This document shows, one piece after another, positions 27,484-36,546 of a stretch of DNA of 60,015 bases. The notes below the pieces were generated by a model. That model searched no databases. It was not told the origin of the DNA and saw nothing but the letters and a program-made list of their open reading frames with translations. Positions within the stretch are counted from its first letter, which is position 1. The number at the start of each line of letters is the position of its first letter. The position numbers and the translations under genes were made by a program. Origin of the DNA: Clostridia bacterium (GTDB lineage Bacteria; Bacillota; Clostridia; Christensenellales; Aristaeellaceae); the NCBI GenBank assembly GCA_017524615.1, contig JAFXVJ010000026.1, positions 1 to 60,015 of the forward strand, in the 5' to 3' direction.

Positions 27484-27598
27484 TCATCCCGAATGAAGCA
27501 TAGCCGGGAGGCGCTGCGCAAGGGATCTGTGCGTGAATCGTTGAACATACAAACAGATCTTTCAGCTCCGTTCCGTTCTCGATCCGCTCAAGATGACA
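27484..27598 (+). repeat. diverged single copy of repeat B
   Basis: It starts with TCATCCCGA and continues with AAGGGATCTGTGCGTGAAT, ACAGATCTTTC and CTCCGTTCC. It ends in CGCTCAAGATGACAA, the same order as the tandem units at 59640 and 59830 but with many changes. It starts about 45 bp from repeat A copy 2. Confidence 0.65.
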
Positions 27599-27639
27599 AG
27601 AAAGGCCGTTTCCTCTCCCTGACTTTCCGTGAAGGATCG

Positions 27640-27668
27640 AAAAAAGCCCCTGGATTGCTCCAGGGGCC
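27640..27668 (-). terminator. terminator of the large ABC/DUF5696 locus
   Basis: GCCCCTGGA and TCCAGGGGC form a strong stem. The minus-strand RNA ends in a run of six T. It lies 20 bases past the stop of the last gene. Confidence 0.88.
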
Positions 27669-27688
27669 GTCATTAACGCGAATGAGAA

Positions 27689-29047
27689 TTACTGTCCGTT
27701 GTACTCATCGCACAGGCTGATCCAGGTGGGCATGGACTGCTCAATCTGGGAAGCGGGGGTATCCCAGCCCAGGTTCCACAGCAGGGTGCTGCCAATGATA
27801 TCATTGTTGGTGCCCAGAGCCAGGGTCATGTTGAAGGCGGAATGTTCGGGCTCACGCAGCATGGCGTAGGTCTCGTACACAGCGCGGTCATCGGTGTAGT
27901 TCAGCTTGTTCTGCACCCAGGCGAACTCATCGTCATAGCCAGGGGTGGGGTTGGTCCACATATCATAGATGAAGGCCAGCTTAGCAGCGGTCTCGTCATC
28001 ATAGACGTTGGGCATCAGGGTGATGTTGTCGGAAACAACGTGCTTGTAGGTGTCGCCCTTGGGGCCGATGGGGAACGCAACGCAGCCCCACGGATCAGCC
28101 ATGTCGGCCATTTCGGAGTTGTCGTTGAATCCACCGTAGGTCTGGTACATATAGAAGCCGCAGTAGCCCTGCTTCCAGGCATTCTTGTACCAATCCCAGT
28201 TGGCGCCTTCGCCAGCGGGAGCGGAATAGGTCGCCCAGATTTCTTTGCCCCAGTTCATGCCTTCCATGGCCACGTCGCTGTCCATCACGGGCTTCAGCTT
28301 GCCTTCGTCATCCACAGCGAAGAAGGAGCCGCTGTTGGAGAACACGGACATGATGTAGAAGTCAGTGCCGTCGCCGATCAGGCCGTACACATCGTTGATG
28401 CCGTCGCCATCGGTGTCACGGGTCAGCTTCTGCAGCAGTTCCACGAAAGCATCCCAGGTCCAGGTGCCAGCTTCCTGCATGTCGTAAATTTCTTCATAGT
28501 CGATACCCGCTTCAGAAAGGACCTTCTTGTTGAAGTACAGGCACTGACGGGGTTCAGCTTCGCCGGCAAACAGACCATAGGTCAGGCCCTGCTTGGTGGT
28601 GAACGCCATATCCTGCTTGTTCCACTTTTCGTCGGTCAGATCCACGAAATCGTTCCAGGCTTTGCAGTAGCCAGCCTTAATGGGGGTGGCAACAGAGCCG
28701 GGCTCCAGGATGTAGAGGCGCAGGCTGCCATCGGGAGCAGAAACGAAGTTGGTGAACTCAGTGATCTGAGAGCCCCAGTCGCCGCCCTGCTTGGCAACGA
28801 TATGGCAGTTGTAGGTCTGATCCAGCCAATCGCGATAGGCATACAGCGCAGCCTCTTCCTCGGTAGGATCGTCCTTGCGGGCGTCGCTGCCCACATCGCC
28901 AGACCAGTAGTCCAGGATTTCGATGGTAGCGCCACCAAAGTCGATGCCTTCACGCACTTCCGGATATCCTTCCGGAGCTTCGGCCAGCGCCGCGCAGCTC
29001 ACCATCACGATGGCGATCGCCAGGAACAGGGAAAAGAGTTTCTTCAT
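27689..29047 (-). CDS. extracellular sugar-binding protein, CUT1 type (small)
   Basis: This 452-residue secreted protein has a signal peptide ending near residue 22 (ALA-EAPEGY, a signal peptidase I type site; no clear lipobox). The mature part has the family 1 solute-binding layout, with QGLTYGLFAGEAEPRQCLYFNKKVLSEAGI, TWDAFVELLQKLT and repeated Trp/Tyr residues suited to sugar stacking. A DTDGDGINDVYG segment resembles a calcium-binding loop. It is the last gene of the locus, 106 bases behind the two permeases at 29154-31128, which it most likely serves. Without an obvious lipid anchor it may be held by the transporter or another surface protein. Confidence 0.88.
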   Translation of the reverse strand: MKKLFSLFLAIAIVMVSCAALAEAPEGYPEVREGIDFGGATIEILDYWSGDVGSDARKDDPTEEEAALYAYRDWLDQTYNCHIVAKQGGDWGSQITEFTNFVSAPDGSLRLYILEPGSVATPIKAGYCKAWNDFVDLTDEKWNKQDMAFTTKQGLTYGLFAGEAEPRQCLYFNKKVLSEAGIDYEEIYDMQEAGTWTWDAFVELLQKLTRDTDGDGINDVYGLIGDGTDFYIMSVFSNSGSFFAVDDEGKLKPVMDSDVAMEGMNWGKEIWATYSAPAGEGANWDWYKNAWKQGYCGFYMYQTYGGFNDNSEMADMADPWGCVAFPIGPKGDTYKHVVSDNITLMPNVYDDETAAKLAFIYDMWTNPTPGYDDEFAWVQNKLNYTDDRAVYETYAMLREPEHSAFNMTLALGTNNDIIGSTLLWNLGWDTPASQIEQSMPTWISLCDEYNGQ

Positions 29048-29123
29048 GTTGGGGTTCCTCCTTTTTTATTTTCCACGCATCCATCCGTCCAAGGACCGAG
29101 TGTATGCATAGATTCATTTTTAT

Positions 29124-29137
29124 CCGGCACCTGCCGG
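29124..29137 (-). promoter_or_regulatory. small hairpin between permease and binding-protein genes
   Basis: CCGGC and GCCGG flank a four-base loop, with no T run behind. It may stabilise or mark a processing point so that the binding protein is made in excess. Confidence 0.3.
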
Positions 29138-29153
29138 TTCCGACAATCCTATT

Positions 29154-30158
29154 TTACTCCTTTGAACCCGACATTGCAATACTTTCAACGAAAGTTCTCT
29201 GTGTAAAAATGTAGAGTATGATCAACGGGATGCAGCAAATCAGCACGCCGATGGAAACCAATTGCTGCTGACGCGCCGGCGGAATGATGACCGCCTTTTC
29301 GGCGTCGGCCGAGAAGTAGCGGCCCATGCGGGTGAGGATGGAAGATAGCTCGGTGGAGTAGATGGGCATGCTCTTGAGGAAATTGCGGGTGTAGAACAGG
29401 TCCGTCCACTGCCAGACGAAGGAGAACAGGAAGCAGCTGAGCACCGTGGGCAAAGCGTCCGGCAGCATGATGGTGGTGAAGGTGCGCAGCGTGGAGCAGC
29501 CATCCACATACGCGGCTTCTTCCAGAGACTTGGGGATCCCCTTGAAATACTGCCGAAGCATGTAGATATACAATCCATCCTTCAGGCCCATGCACGTTGC
29601 GCTCATGAGCATGTAGGGGGTGATGTTGCTCAGCAGGTTCAAGGGTTCGCCCCTGAAGGTTTTGATGATCCCCGCAATATCGAAGTAGCGGAAGTTCATA
29701 TACAGCGGGGTGGCGATGGTTTGCGGCGGAATGATGATCATCAGCACCACACAGGCAAACCAGAAGCGCTTGAGCGGGAACTCATACCGGGCGAAGCCGT
29801 AGCCCACCAGGGTGCAGGCGATCACCTGCAGCACGCTCACGATCAGCGATGTCCACGCCGTGTTGATCATAGAACGCGGGAAGGTGGTCAGATCGAACAC
29901 GATCCGATAGTTATCCAGCGTCACATTGCGGGGCAGCAGCACGATGGTTGCATCGTACAGGTCTCTTTCCTCCATCAGGCTGGAGCCAAATCGGGTCAGC
30001 ATGGGCTGGATGATCATAAAGCACAGGCCAAAGATCAGCAGCCCGCGAACGATGGAAATCGTCCACCGCTTGACACCGCTCCTGAACAGATAACCGCCGC
30101 TTTTTTTATTGGCGCTGCGCGCTTTTTCGCGCGAAAGCGATTCTGTCTTAGCTGTCAT
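29154..30158 (-). CDS. CUT1 sugar ABC permease, MalG-type
   Basis: This 334-residue membrane protein has six predicted helices after a basic 40-residue start. The EAA loop that docks on the ATPase reads EEAAYVDGCSTLRTFTTIMLP. The first half has NYRIVF and LIVSVLQVIACTLVGYGFARYEFPLKRFWF, as usual for MalG-type subunits. Its start overlaps the end of the MalF-type gene by 11 bases. No ATPase gene is in the locus. CUT1 systems of Bacillota commonly share one MsmX/MsmK-type ATPase encoded elsewhere, and I assume the same here. Confidence 0.92.
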   Translation of the reverse strand: MTAKTESLSREKARSANKKSGGYLFRSGVKRWTISIVRGLLIFGLCFMIIQPMLTRFGSSLMEERDLYDATIVLLPRNVTLDNYRIVFDLTTFPRSMINTAWTSLIVSVLQVIACTLVGYGFARYEFPLKRFWFACVVLMIIIPPQTIATPLYMNFRYFDIAGIIKTFRGEPLNLLSNITPYMLMSATCMGLKDGLYIYMLRQYFKGIPKSLEEAAYVDGCSTLRTFTTIMLPDALPTVLSCFLFSFVWQWTDLFYTRNFLKSMPIYSTELSSILTRMGRYFSADAEKAVIIPPARQQQLVSIGVLICCIPLIILYIFTQRTFVESIAMSGSKE

Positions 30159-31128
30159 ACTGTTTCACCACCCTGCTTATGACGAGGGACGCAATCCCGA
30201 TGAAAGCAAGCGCCACTCCAAAATAGATCCAGCTTTCCGCCGTGCTTTCGCCGTACCGGGTACGGGTAAACTGCGTGTTGATCCACTCCATCACCTTGTT
30301 GTCGTTCTTCATGAAGAAGTCGATAATGGTGTAGATGGCATTCACCAGCAGCAGCGGGCTGACCATCGGGAAAGTGATCTTCCAGAAAGCTTCCCAAGCG
30401 GTGCACCCTTCCACATCGGCCGCTTCATAGAGTGAGGGTGAAATGGCGGACAATCCGGAAAGGAACACGATGATCTGGATGCCGCTGGCCATGACGATGT
30501 CATAAATCGCATCGATCATATCGAACAAAACGTCAAACACCCCGCTGCCAACCCCGGATATAGACAGCAGATTCTGAAGGGAAGCGGAGATATTCACGCC
30601 GGACTGAGCGGCAATTTCATCGGAAACACCCTGCAGCATGTTGAAGTCCAGCTGCTTTTCCACGCCGGGCAGCACGCCGGAAGCCAGGATCACCGGCAGG
30701 AAGAAGATGGCGCGGGCCATGGTGCGGCCTTTGAACTTCTGATTGAGGATGACCGCGATGACGAACGACAGCACCAGCGTTGCGGTAGCGTTGATCGCCA
30801 TGCGCCCGCTTTCATCCACCAGATACTGGTTGAAATAGGGGTCTACGCCCATGGCGTATTTGTAGTTTTCGAAGTTATTCCATGTCAACTGATACCCTTC
30901 GCCCGGGACCAGCACCACCTTGTTGAGGCTCATGATGACGGATTGAACGAGCGGCGTCACCATGAAGAGGAGGAAGCCCAGAATGAACGGCAGAACGAAG
31001 AGCACACCGGTCCGTGCATTGCGGGAACGCATGGTGTCGTAGTTATCGTTCAGTGGCAGCAGCGCGGTAATCGATTCCATAAAACCCCAGCGTTCGCGCT
31101 TTTCCTTTTTCCTTCTGTGGGTTGACAT
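30148..31128 (-). CDS. CUT1 sugar ABC permease, MalF-type
   Basis: This 326-residue membrane protein has about six helices, with the first at residues 42-62 (TGVLFVLPFILGFLLFMVTP). The EAA loop reads LYEAADVEGCTAWEAFWKITFP. An outer loop of about 80 residues between helices 3 and 4 (GVLPGVEKQLDFNMLQGV onward) is longer than usual. It pairs with the MalG-type subunit downstream. The gene begins one base after the stop of the DUF5696 gene, which argues for tight co-expression. Confidence 0.9.
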   Translation of the reverse strand: MSTHRRKKEKRERWGFMESITALLPLNDNYDTMRSRNARTGVLFVLPFILGFLLFMVTPLVQSVIMSLNKVVLVPGEGYQLTWNNFENYKYAMGVDPYFNQYLVDESGRMAINATATLVLSFVIAVILNQKFKGRTMARAIFFLPVILASGVLPGVEKQLDFNMLQGVSDEIAAQSGVNISASLQNLLSISGVGSGVFDVLFDMIDAIYDIVMASGIQIIVFLSGLSAISPSLYEAADVEGCTAWEAFWKITFPMVSPLLLVNAIYTIIDFFMKNDNKVMEWINTQFTRTRYGESTAESWIYFGVALAFIGIASLVISRVVKQYDS

Positions 31129-31129
31129 G

Positions 31130-34100
31130 TCACATACCCCCTTCCTCAGATACTGCTTCTTCAGGCGCTTCCTCTATGGCCGGTTCAGGCGCCTGATCCA
31201 CCACCTGGCCAGCCGGGATGCTGACCGCCCCAAAGACGACGTCTGCGTCGCTGAAGTTGATGTAGCGGACCGCCTCCAGCCCATCCGGCAGCGGCGCATC
31301 CTGAATCTGTCCCGCGTCCGGCGCCCAGCACATTCCCAGGAGATTGACCTTGTTGATCACCAGCGGCGCGGTGCCGCGGTTCACGTAGCGGCGCGAGCCG
31401 TCGGGCAGGATGATGATCTCCGCCGCGGCGTCCCCCGCAGCCGTTCTGGCCGTACCCTTGGCAGGAACCGTGATGTCGCCCGATACAAAGTCCGTATCGG
31501 TGCCGTTGACCCACAGATCGCCATCCGGGAGGATCAGGAGATCCAGATCAATGGCTTCCGTCACAATCAGATAATTGCCGGCGGCCACATTCCGCTTGTT
31601 GCTGTTATCTGTTTTGACCATGGCGTCGCTGTAATTGGCGTACATGCGGCTGCCATCCGGCAGATCAATGATTTCCACATCGCCCTCGGCCGACTTGAGC
31701 AGGCTGCTCCGCGCGGGGATCTCCGTGCCGCCGGCGGCAATGGCTGTATCCGAAGCGTTGACGTAAACGAGGTTTCCGTCCCCCACTGGCAGAATGTCCA
31801 GCGCCTGGTCATCGCGGACAATCAGCCAGTTCAGGGCGCCGACCGTGCGCGTGCCGGGCTTGACATCGGCCTCCGTGCGGTTGATATACATCCGGCTGCC
31901 GTCCGTCAGGAAAGCCACCTGCACCGCGTCGGGGGCAGCGGACTGGATCCAGCTCCTGGCAGGAATGGCTTCGCCATTGAGTGTTATCTCCGCATCCGTG
32001 CAATTGACCAGCAGAAGCGTGCCGTCGGCCAGGATCATGGCATCCACCGGCTGTTCGTCACGGACGCGCACGTAATTGGCCATGCCCAGCGCTTTCGCCT
32101 GATCGGCGCTGCCGTCATCCTTGTACGTATAGCCGTAATTGACGCTGTTCCCGCTGTAGTTTACATACATGCGGCTGCCATCCGGCAGGAAGATCGCTTC
32201 GGCCTGGGTGTCATCGGTGGCCCAGGCATAGTTCTTGGCCGGCACGGTCATGCCGCCGCTGACAGCGACCGGCGCATCGGACGCGTTCACATACACGCGG
32301 GCATGCCAGCCTTCCTCCAGATCTTTATTCAGGACATCGGCGAACACCACATCAAAGATTTCTCCATCCTTGATTTCGACCGTGCCATACGGCTTGATTA
32401 CGGTGTCCCCCGCCGTCAGGGCGGTACCCGTGAAGTTGACCAGGCTGCGGGCCCCGTTGGCCAGGAATACGGCCTGCACCTTGGCGTCGGCCTCCGGATC
32501 CTCCGTCCGGACAACGATATAGTCGCGGGCGGGCACCGCGGTGCCGTCATCCAGGATGTAATCGTGGATCCCGTAATTGACGTAAACCTTTGTGCCGTCA
32601 GCGTACACCGTCATGGTGACATCCATCGGGAGTATCATGTGGCCGATGATGCGCTGCTGGTTGAGGCCCGCCATTTCTTTCTGGTAACGGCTGATGGTGG
32701 CGATGGCTTCTTCCCGCCATGCGCTGTAATTGGCTCCGTAGTATGCCGTGTGCGTCGTATCCTGCAGGATCTTGGCATCCTCCTGCATGAAGGTGTAGTT
32801 CAGGCCGGAGCCATACTCCACGCAGCGCAGGAATTCGGTCTGACAATCGTTGGAAAGATTCAGGGAGGGGCCCGTGTAGTCCACGGTGCCGTGAAGCGCG
32901 ATCTGGAAGAAGGGCACCTTCTCATCCAGCAGCGAATAGCTGATGCCGCTCAGGTCCATATCGGTGATGATATCGACATAGGGCACGACATAATCGAATC
33001 CTTCCCGGACCATCACATTCTGACCGCTGTCATGGGCTTCCTGGAGCGTTGCCACGTTCATGCCCTTGACCGCTTCGCGGGTGGTGGTATCCCGCGGGTC
33101 ATAGTTGCCGCTGAGCAAATGGCCGATATCCCGGAAAGCCACGCCGTAGGCGCCTTTATCCTTCAGCGCGTTTATCAGGTTGCTGGCGTTTCGCTGCGCG
33201 TAATCCGGACGGGTGAGGTAATACTTATCCAGATCATCATCCATCAAATAGTAGACCTTGGAATACGGCGTCAGCTCAACGATTTCACGGGTGGTGTAGC
33301 GCGCGGCGTTGGATCTGGCCGTGAACCCCTGGAACAGCTTCGTATCATAGGCAAAGGTGGTGATCCCGTCGAAATAGAGATTGACGCCCTTTTCCCGCGC
33401 ATACGAGATCAGGTTCTTCATGCCATTGTCGCCGCCGAGGGATTTTTCCACGCTGACGCCGGTGAGAACATGCTGGGTGATGCCGCCGTTGCACCAGCCG
33501 GTGACCCGCACATTCAGCGCGTCTACGCCGCTGTCTTTCAGGTCGCCGATAATGGCCTTCATCTGTTCGAAGGTGGTGGTAGGCAGCACGCGCTTGACCG
33601 GCATACCTGCCGTGACCACGCGCTTGTCTATGGCGCCAACGAGCTCAACGGACACAGGGACCTGCTCGGACGTATTTTCGCTCTGCATCTGCGGATTCTT
33701 ATCCCGCAGATAATCGCCATAGGCATTGGCCATATCCACGTAATTGTCGCTGTTCAGGAAGCGGTAACGCTGCACCACGCTTTCCTGCGGCAGGGACTTT
33801 TCATACATGATGACCATGTTGGGCGTTTTGGCCGAAACATTGTACTGGTCTGAATGCAGCACATGATACCTGGCGCTGGCGGTATTGTAGCTGTTGGGAT
33901 GGAAAGCGGTGTTGGTGCCGGGCTGGCCGTTGATATCCGCTTTGATGCTTGCATAGGAGGCGCCCTCTTCGATCATGCAGATGAAGGAGCTGCCTTTGCT
34001 CGTCATGCCAAACACCGGGAAGGTGTTCTTGGTCTCGGTGATCGCCTCAGAGCGCTTGGTCGCATAGTCCCAGCCATAGAGGTTGGCGGTGTAGTTGTTC

Positions 34101-35848
34101 TGCTGCAGCTTGCCGTTGTTGTAGCGGATCAGCGCGCCGCCGCCCTCCGGCACGAAGATAAAGCCATCCTCATACGTTCCGTTGGTGGCGCCCACAGCGC
34201 CAAACATGGGCAGGATATTGATGTAGGTGATGGGCGCGTCGGTGTTGTAGGTGATTTCATCGTAAGGGACCTCCACTACCAGGTCGGGGCCGTCCAGACG
34301 GTAAACCACCGTCACGTTGAAACGGATGGAGGAACCGGAGTCGCCGGAAATATCCCATTCCGCGTCCCGGAGATATTCTTCATCGGTATAATTAATACCC
34401 TTGGTATCGCCGCTGCCCTTGAGCGCTTTCAGGATGTTTTCCTTCGCATCGGCCCGCATGAACTTGGCCCTGCGGAACGCGCGATCCAGGATTTCCTTCC
34501 GTTCAGGCACCGTGTCGGCCTGCTCAATCATGCCTTTGACGGCGCTGTTGTCAAAGCCTTCCACGTCCGAAGCGTCCAGCGCGTCAGCCAGTTCGCCGGC
34601 CCACGCGTTATCGGGCTTTGCCAGTTCGGCGTCGGATACGCGGGTCTTCATCAATTCCGCCGCGGTCATTTTGTCGGCGTATTCTTCGGAACTGATCAGC
34701 TGAACGATCGCTTCGATCTGCTCCTCATCGCTGTTGAAAAACTCCTGGTGTTCGCTGACTGCCGCCGCTAAGGATTCCAGATCAACCGGCTCCACATTGG
34801 GACGTTCGACCATATCCTGCAGTTCTGTCATCCATTCGATGGAGGATTCGCCGTTTTCATCATCGCTGCCGGCGTTTTCCAGTTCCTTCACCCGCGCCGC
34901 CAGCAAATTGGCCGCCTGAGCGCGCTCCTCTTCATCTTCTGACAGCGCCCATTGTGCGACGGATTCCATCTCCGCAAGCTCGTCGGCATGCTCGTCGATC
35001 ATCGCCTGCACGGCCTCGCGTTCATAGGGAACAATGGAGGCAGTTTCCAAATCGCTGATGAGCTGCTGAATCCAAGCGTTCTCCTCCAGCTCCAGCGCGT
35101 TCATGGTGATGGAAAGCCGCAGGACGTGGGCAGCCAGCAGGCGCTGCTCAACCCTGGAGGACAGGGCCATATCGCGAATGGACTGCGCGTTTTCATAGTT
35201 GGGCGTAAAGGCCTTGTCCAAACGGCTCGTCTTTTTGTCGTCTGAATTCTTGATCCGGTCGAGGATCTCATTGTACCGCTCGTTTGTCAGCACCTGAGGA
35301 ATGTTCGCGATGCTTTGGATCTGACCGATGGTGTAATGGACCTTGATCTCCGTGGTCTCACCGTCGTCATTCTTGACTTCCTCGATCACATAGGCCTGCT
35401 TGTCGATCGAGTATTCCCAGTTGTTCATGTCCTTATCGGCCGAGGAGGAAGAATAAGACACGACCAAGGTGGAGCGCATATCATTGAGCTTGGAGGCGCC
35501 GATGGCCACCTTGCCCGGGTCCTCCGATACGCCGCCCTTGTCCGCCTCGGGGTTGGACATCCACACCTGACCGGTCTGCTTCACCTTCAGGGAGAACTGG
35601 CTCGTGGTGGGATACATCGTGAATTCCAGGTATTCATTGGACATTTTCTTGTCCTTTGTCTTGGTGTCATAGGAATTCCGATGGATCTTATCATCTTCCA
35701 AGCCTGACTTGCTTTCCGCAGGCCACAGCTTTGTGCCAAGGTAATACAGGCCGCCCAGGATCGCCAGGGTCAGCACGGCTGCAATGACACGCTTGATGAT
35801 GACCGATTTTTTCACGTGCTTTTTGGGTGCGCCGGTTTCCGTTTTCAT
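31130..35848 (-). CDS. giant membrane-anchored DUF5696-type protein with helical insertion and C-terminal repeats
   Basis: This 1572-residue protein has a cytoplasmic start and a single helix (about 18-38), so the rest lies outside. Residues 60-175 and 480-720 are beta-rich and resemble the galactose-mutarotase-like front of DUF5696 proteins. A helical, acidic segment of about 290 residues (190-475) is inserted between them. Residues 735-1060 look like a TIM-barrel domain (VDALNVRVTGWCNGGI, VNLYFDGITTFAYD, YGVAFRDIGHLLSGNYDPRD). Residues 1080-1555 hold about ten repeats of 40-45 residues alternating between LPDGSRMYVNYS-like and LADG-LVN-TD-IPA-like units. DUF5696 is glycosidase-like by fold, but I cannot name the catalytic residues. 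It sits between two sugar transporter gene sets. Confidence 0.8.
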   Translation of the reverse strand: MKTETGAPKKHVKKSVIIKRVIAAVLTLAILGGLYYLGTKLWPAESKSGLEDDKIHRNSYDTKTKDKKMSNEYLEFTMYPTTSQFSLKVKQTGQVWMSNPEADKGGVSEDPGKVAIGASKLNDMRSTLVVSYSSSSADKDMNNWEYSIDKQAYVIEEVKNDDGETTEIKVHYTIGQIQSIANIPQVLTNERYNEILDRIKNSDDKKTSRLDKAFTPNYENAQSIRDMALSSRVEQRLLAAHVLRLSITMNALELEENAWIQQLISDLETASIVPYEREAVQAMIDEHADELAEMESVAQWALSEDEEERAQAANLLAARVKELENAGSDDENGESSIEWMTELQDMVERPNVEPVDLESLAAAVSEHQEFFNSDEEQIEAIVQLISSEEYADKMTAAELMKTRVSDAELAKPDNAWAGELADALDASDVEGFDNSAVKGMIEQADTVPERKEILDRAFRRAKFMRADAKENILKALKGSGDTKGINYTDEEYLRDAEWDISGDSGSSIRFNVTVVYRLDGPDLVVEVPYDEITYNTDAPITYINILPMFGAVGATNGTYEDGFIFVPEGGGALIRYNNGKLQQNNYTANLYGWDYATKRSEAITETKNTFPVFGMTSKGSSFICMIEEGASYASIKADINGQPGTNTAFHPNSYNTASARYHVLHSDQYNVSAKTPNMVIMYEKSLPQESVVQRYRFLNSDNYVDMANAYGDYLRDKNPQMQSENTSEQVPVSVELVGAIDKRVVTAGMPVKRVLPTTTFEQMKAIIGDLKDSGVDALNVRVTGWCNGGITQHVLTGVSVEKSLGGDNGMKNLISYAREKGVNLYFDGITTFAYDTKLFQGFTARSNAARYTTREIVELTPYSKVYYLMDDDLDKYYLTRPDYAQRNASNLINALKDKGAYGVAFRDIGHLLSGNYDPRDTTTREAVKGMNVATLQEAHDSGQNVMVREGFDYVVPYVDIITDMDLSGISYSLLDEKVPFFQIALHGTVDYTGPSLNLSNDCQTEFLRCVEYGSGLNYTFMQEDAKILQDTTHTAYYGANYSAWREEAIATISRYQKEMAGLNQQRIIGHMILPMDVTMTVYADGTKVYVNYGIHDYILDDGTAVPARDYIVVRTEDPEADAKVQAVFLANGARSLVNFTGTALTAGDTVIKPYGTVEIKDGEIFDVVFADVLNKDLEEGWHARVYVNASDAPVAVSGGMTVPAKNYAWATDDTQAEAIFLPDGSRMYVNYSGNSVNYGYTYKDDGSADQAKALGMANYVRVRDEQPVDAMILADGTLLLVNCTDAEITLNGEAIPARSWIQSAAPDAVQVAFLTDGSRMYINRTEADVKPGTRTVGALNWLIVRDDQALDILPVGDGNLVYVNASDTAIAAGGTEIPARSSLLKSAEGDVEIIDLPDGSRMYANYSDAMVKTDNSNKRNVAAGNYLIVTEAIDLDLLILPDGDLWVNGTDTDFVSGDITVPAKGTARTAAGDAAAEIIILPDGSRRYVNRGTAPLVINKVNLLGMCWAPDAGQIQDAPLPDGLEAVRYINFSDADVVFGAVSIPAGQVVDQAPEPAIEEAPEEAVSEEGGM

Positions 35849-35862
35849 TTCACTTCACCCCC

Positions 35863-36546
35863 TCAGCTGAGACGGAACACGATCTCGCGGTACATTGAGG
35901 CAAAATACCCAAACGCATCGCTGAGAAGGCTGAAGAAAACGAGCAGCAGGAAGATGATCACCATTGCGCCAAAGATCGTGGCGACGATGGAGATGAGTGT
36001 CTTGCCCGGTCCATAATCGTGCACCTCCATCAGGCCCACAAAGGCCAGGAACAGGCACCATATCTCCGAAACCGACATCAGCACGGTATAGAACGATCCT
36101 TCATCGAAGGCCAGAATGTTGCTGACCAGGATCAGCGGCAGCTGGATGATGATGTAGGGCACCAAAGCATAGCTCATGGCCATGTAGATGTCCTTGAAGT
36201 GGCCTTTGCCGTCGAACAGGGTGGACAGGCTCCAGTTCGCGATGCAAAGGATCAGGAAGGGCAGCAGCAGCGAGGCCCAGCGCTCATAGATGTTGATGTA
36301 CTGGATGTTCGCGGTGATGAACTGGAAGCTGGTGTACATCAGCTTCAGCACATACGTCAGCAGGAACAGCACCACAAAGGTGTGAGCCGCCGCCAGAGAC
36401 CCCCGCTTTTCATGCACCAGATCCCAGAAACCGTCAAAGGGATGGAAGATCACATACTTGGCGTACAGGAGCGTCTCTTTATAGCGGTTCAGCCGCGGAT
36501 GCTCCTTGCGGGCAACGGCGTCATTTATGGACTTTGCTATGCTCAT
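35863..36546 (-). CDS. YIP1-family membrane protein
   Basis: This 227-residue protein has a cytoplasmic start with the YIP1-like motif YVIFHPFDGFWDLVHEKRGSLA, then five or six hydrophobic helices. Between the third and fourth the segment LSTLFDGKGHFKDIYMAMSYALVPYI is the usual YIP1 signature in bacteria. The function of bacterial YIP1 proteins is not established. The gene begins inside the last codons of the NHL-TPR gene (26-base overlap) with GAGG ahead, and is followed after 14 bases by the DUF5696 gene, so it is probably part of the same membrane assembly. Confidence 0.8.
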   Translation of the reverse strand: MSIAKSINDAVARKEHPRLNRYKETLLYAKYVIFHPFDGFWDLVHEKRGSLAAAHTFVVLFLLTYVLKLMYTSFQFITANIQYINIYERWASLLLPFLILCIANWSLSTLFDGKGHFKDIYMAMSYALVPYIIIQLPLILVSNILAFDEGSFYTVLMSVSEIWCLFLAFVGLMEVHDYGPGKTLISIVATIFGAMVIIFLLLVFFSLLSDAFGYFASMYREIVFRLS

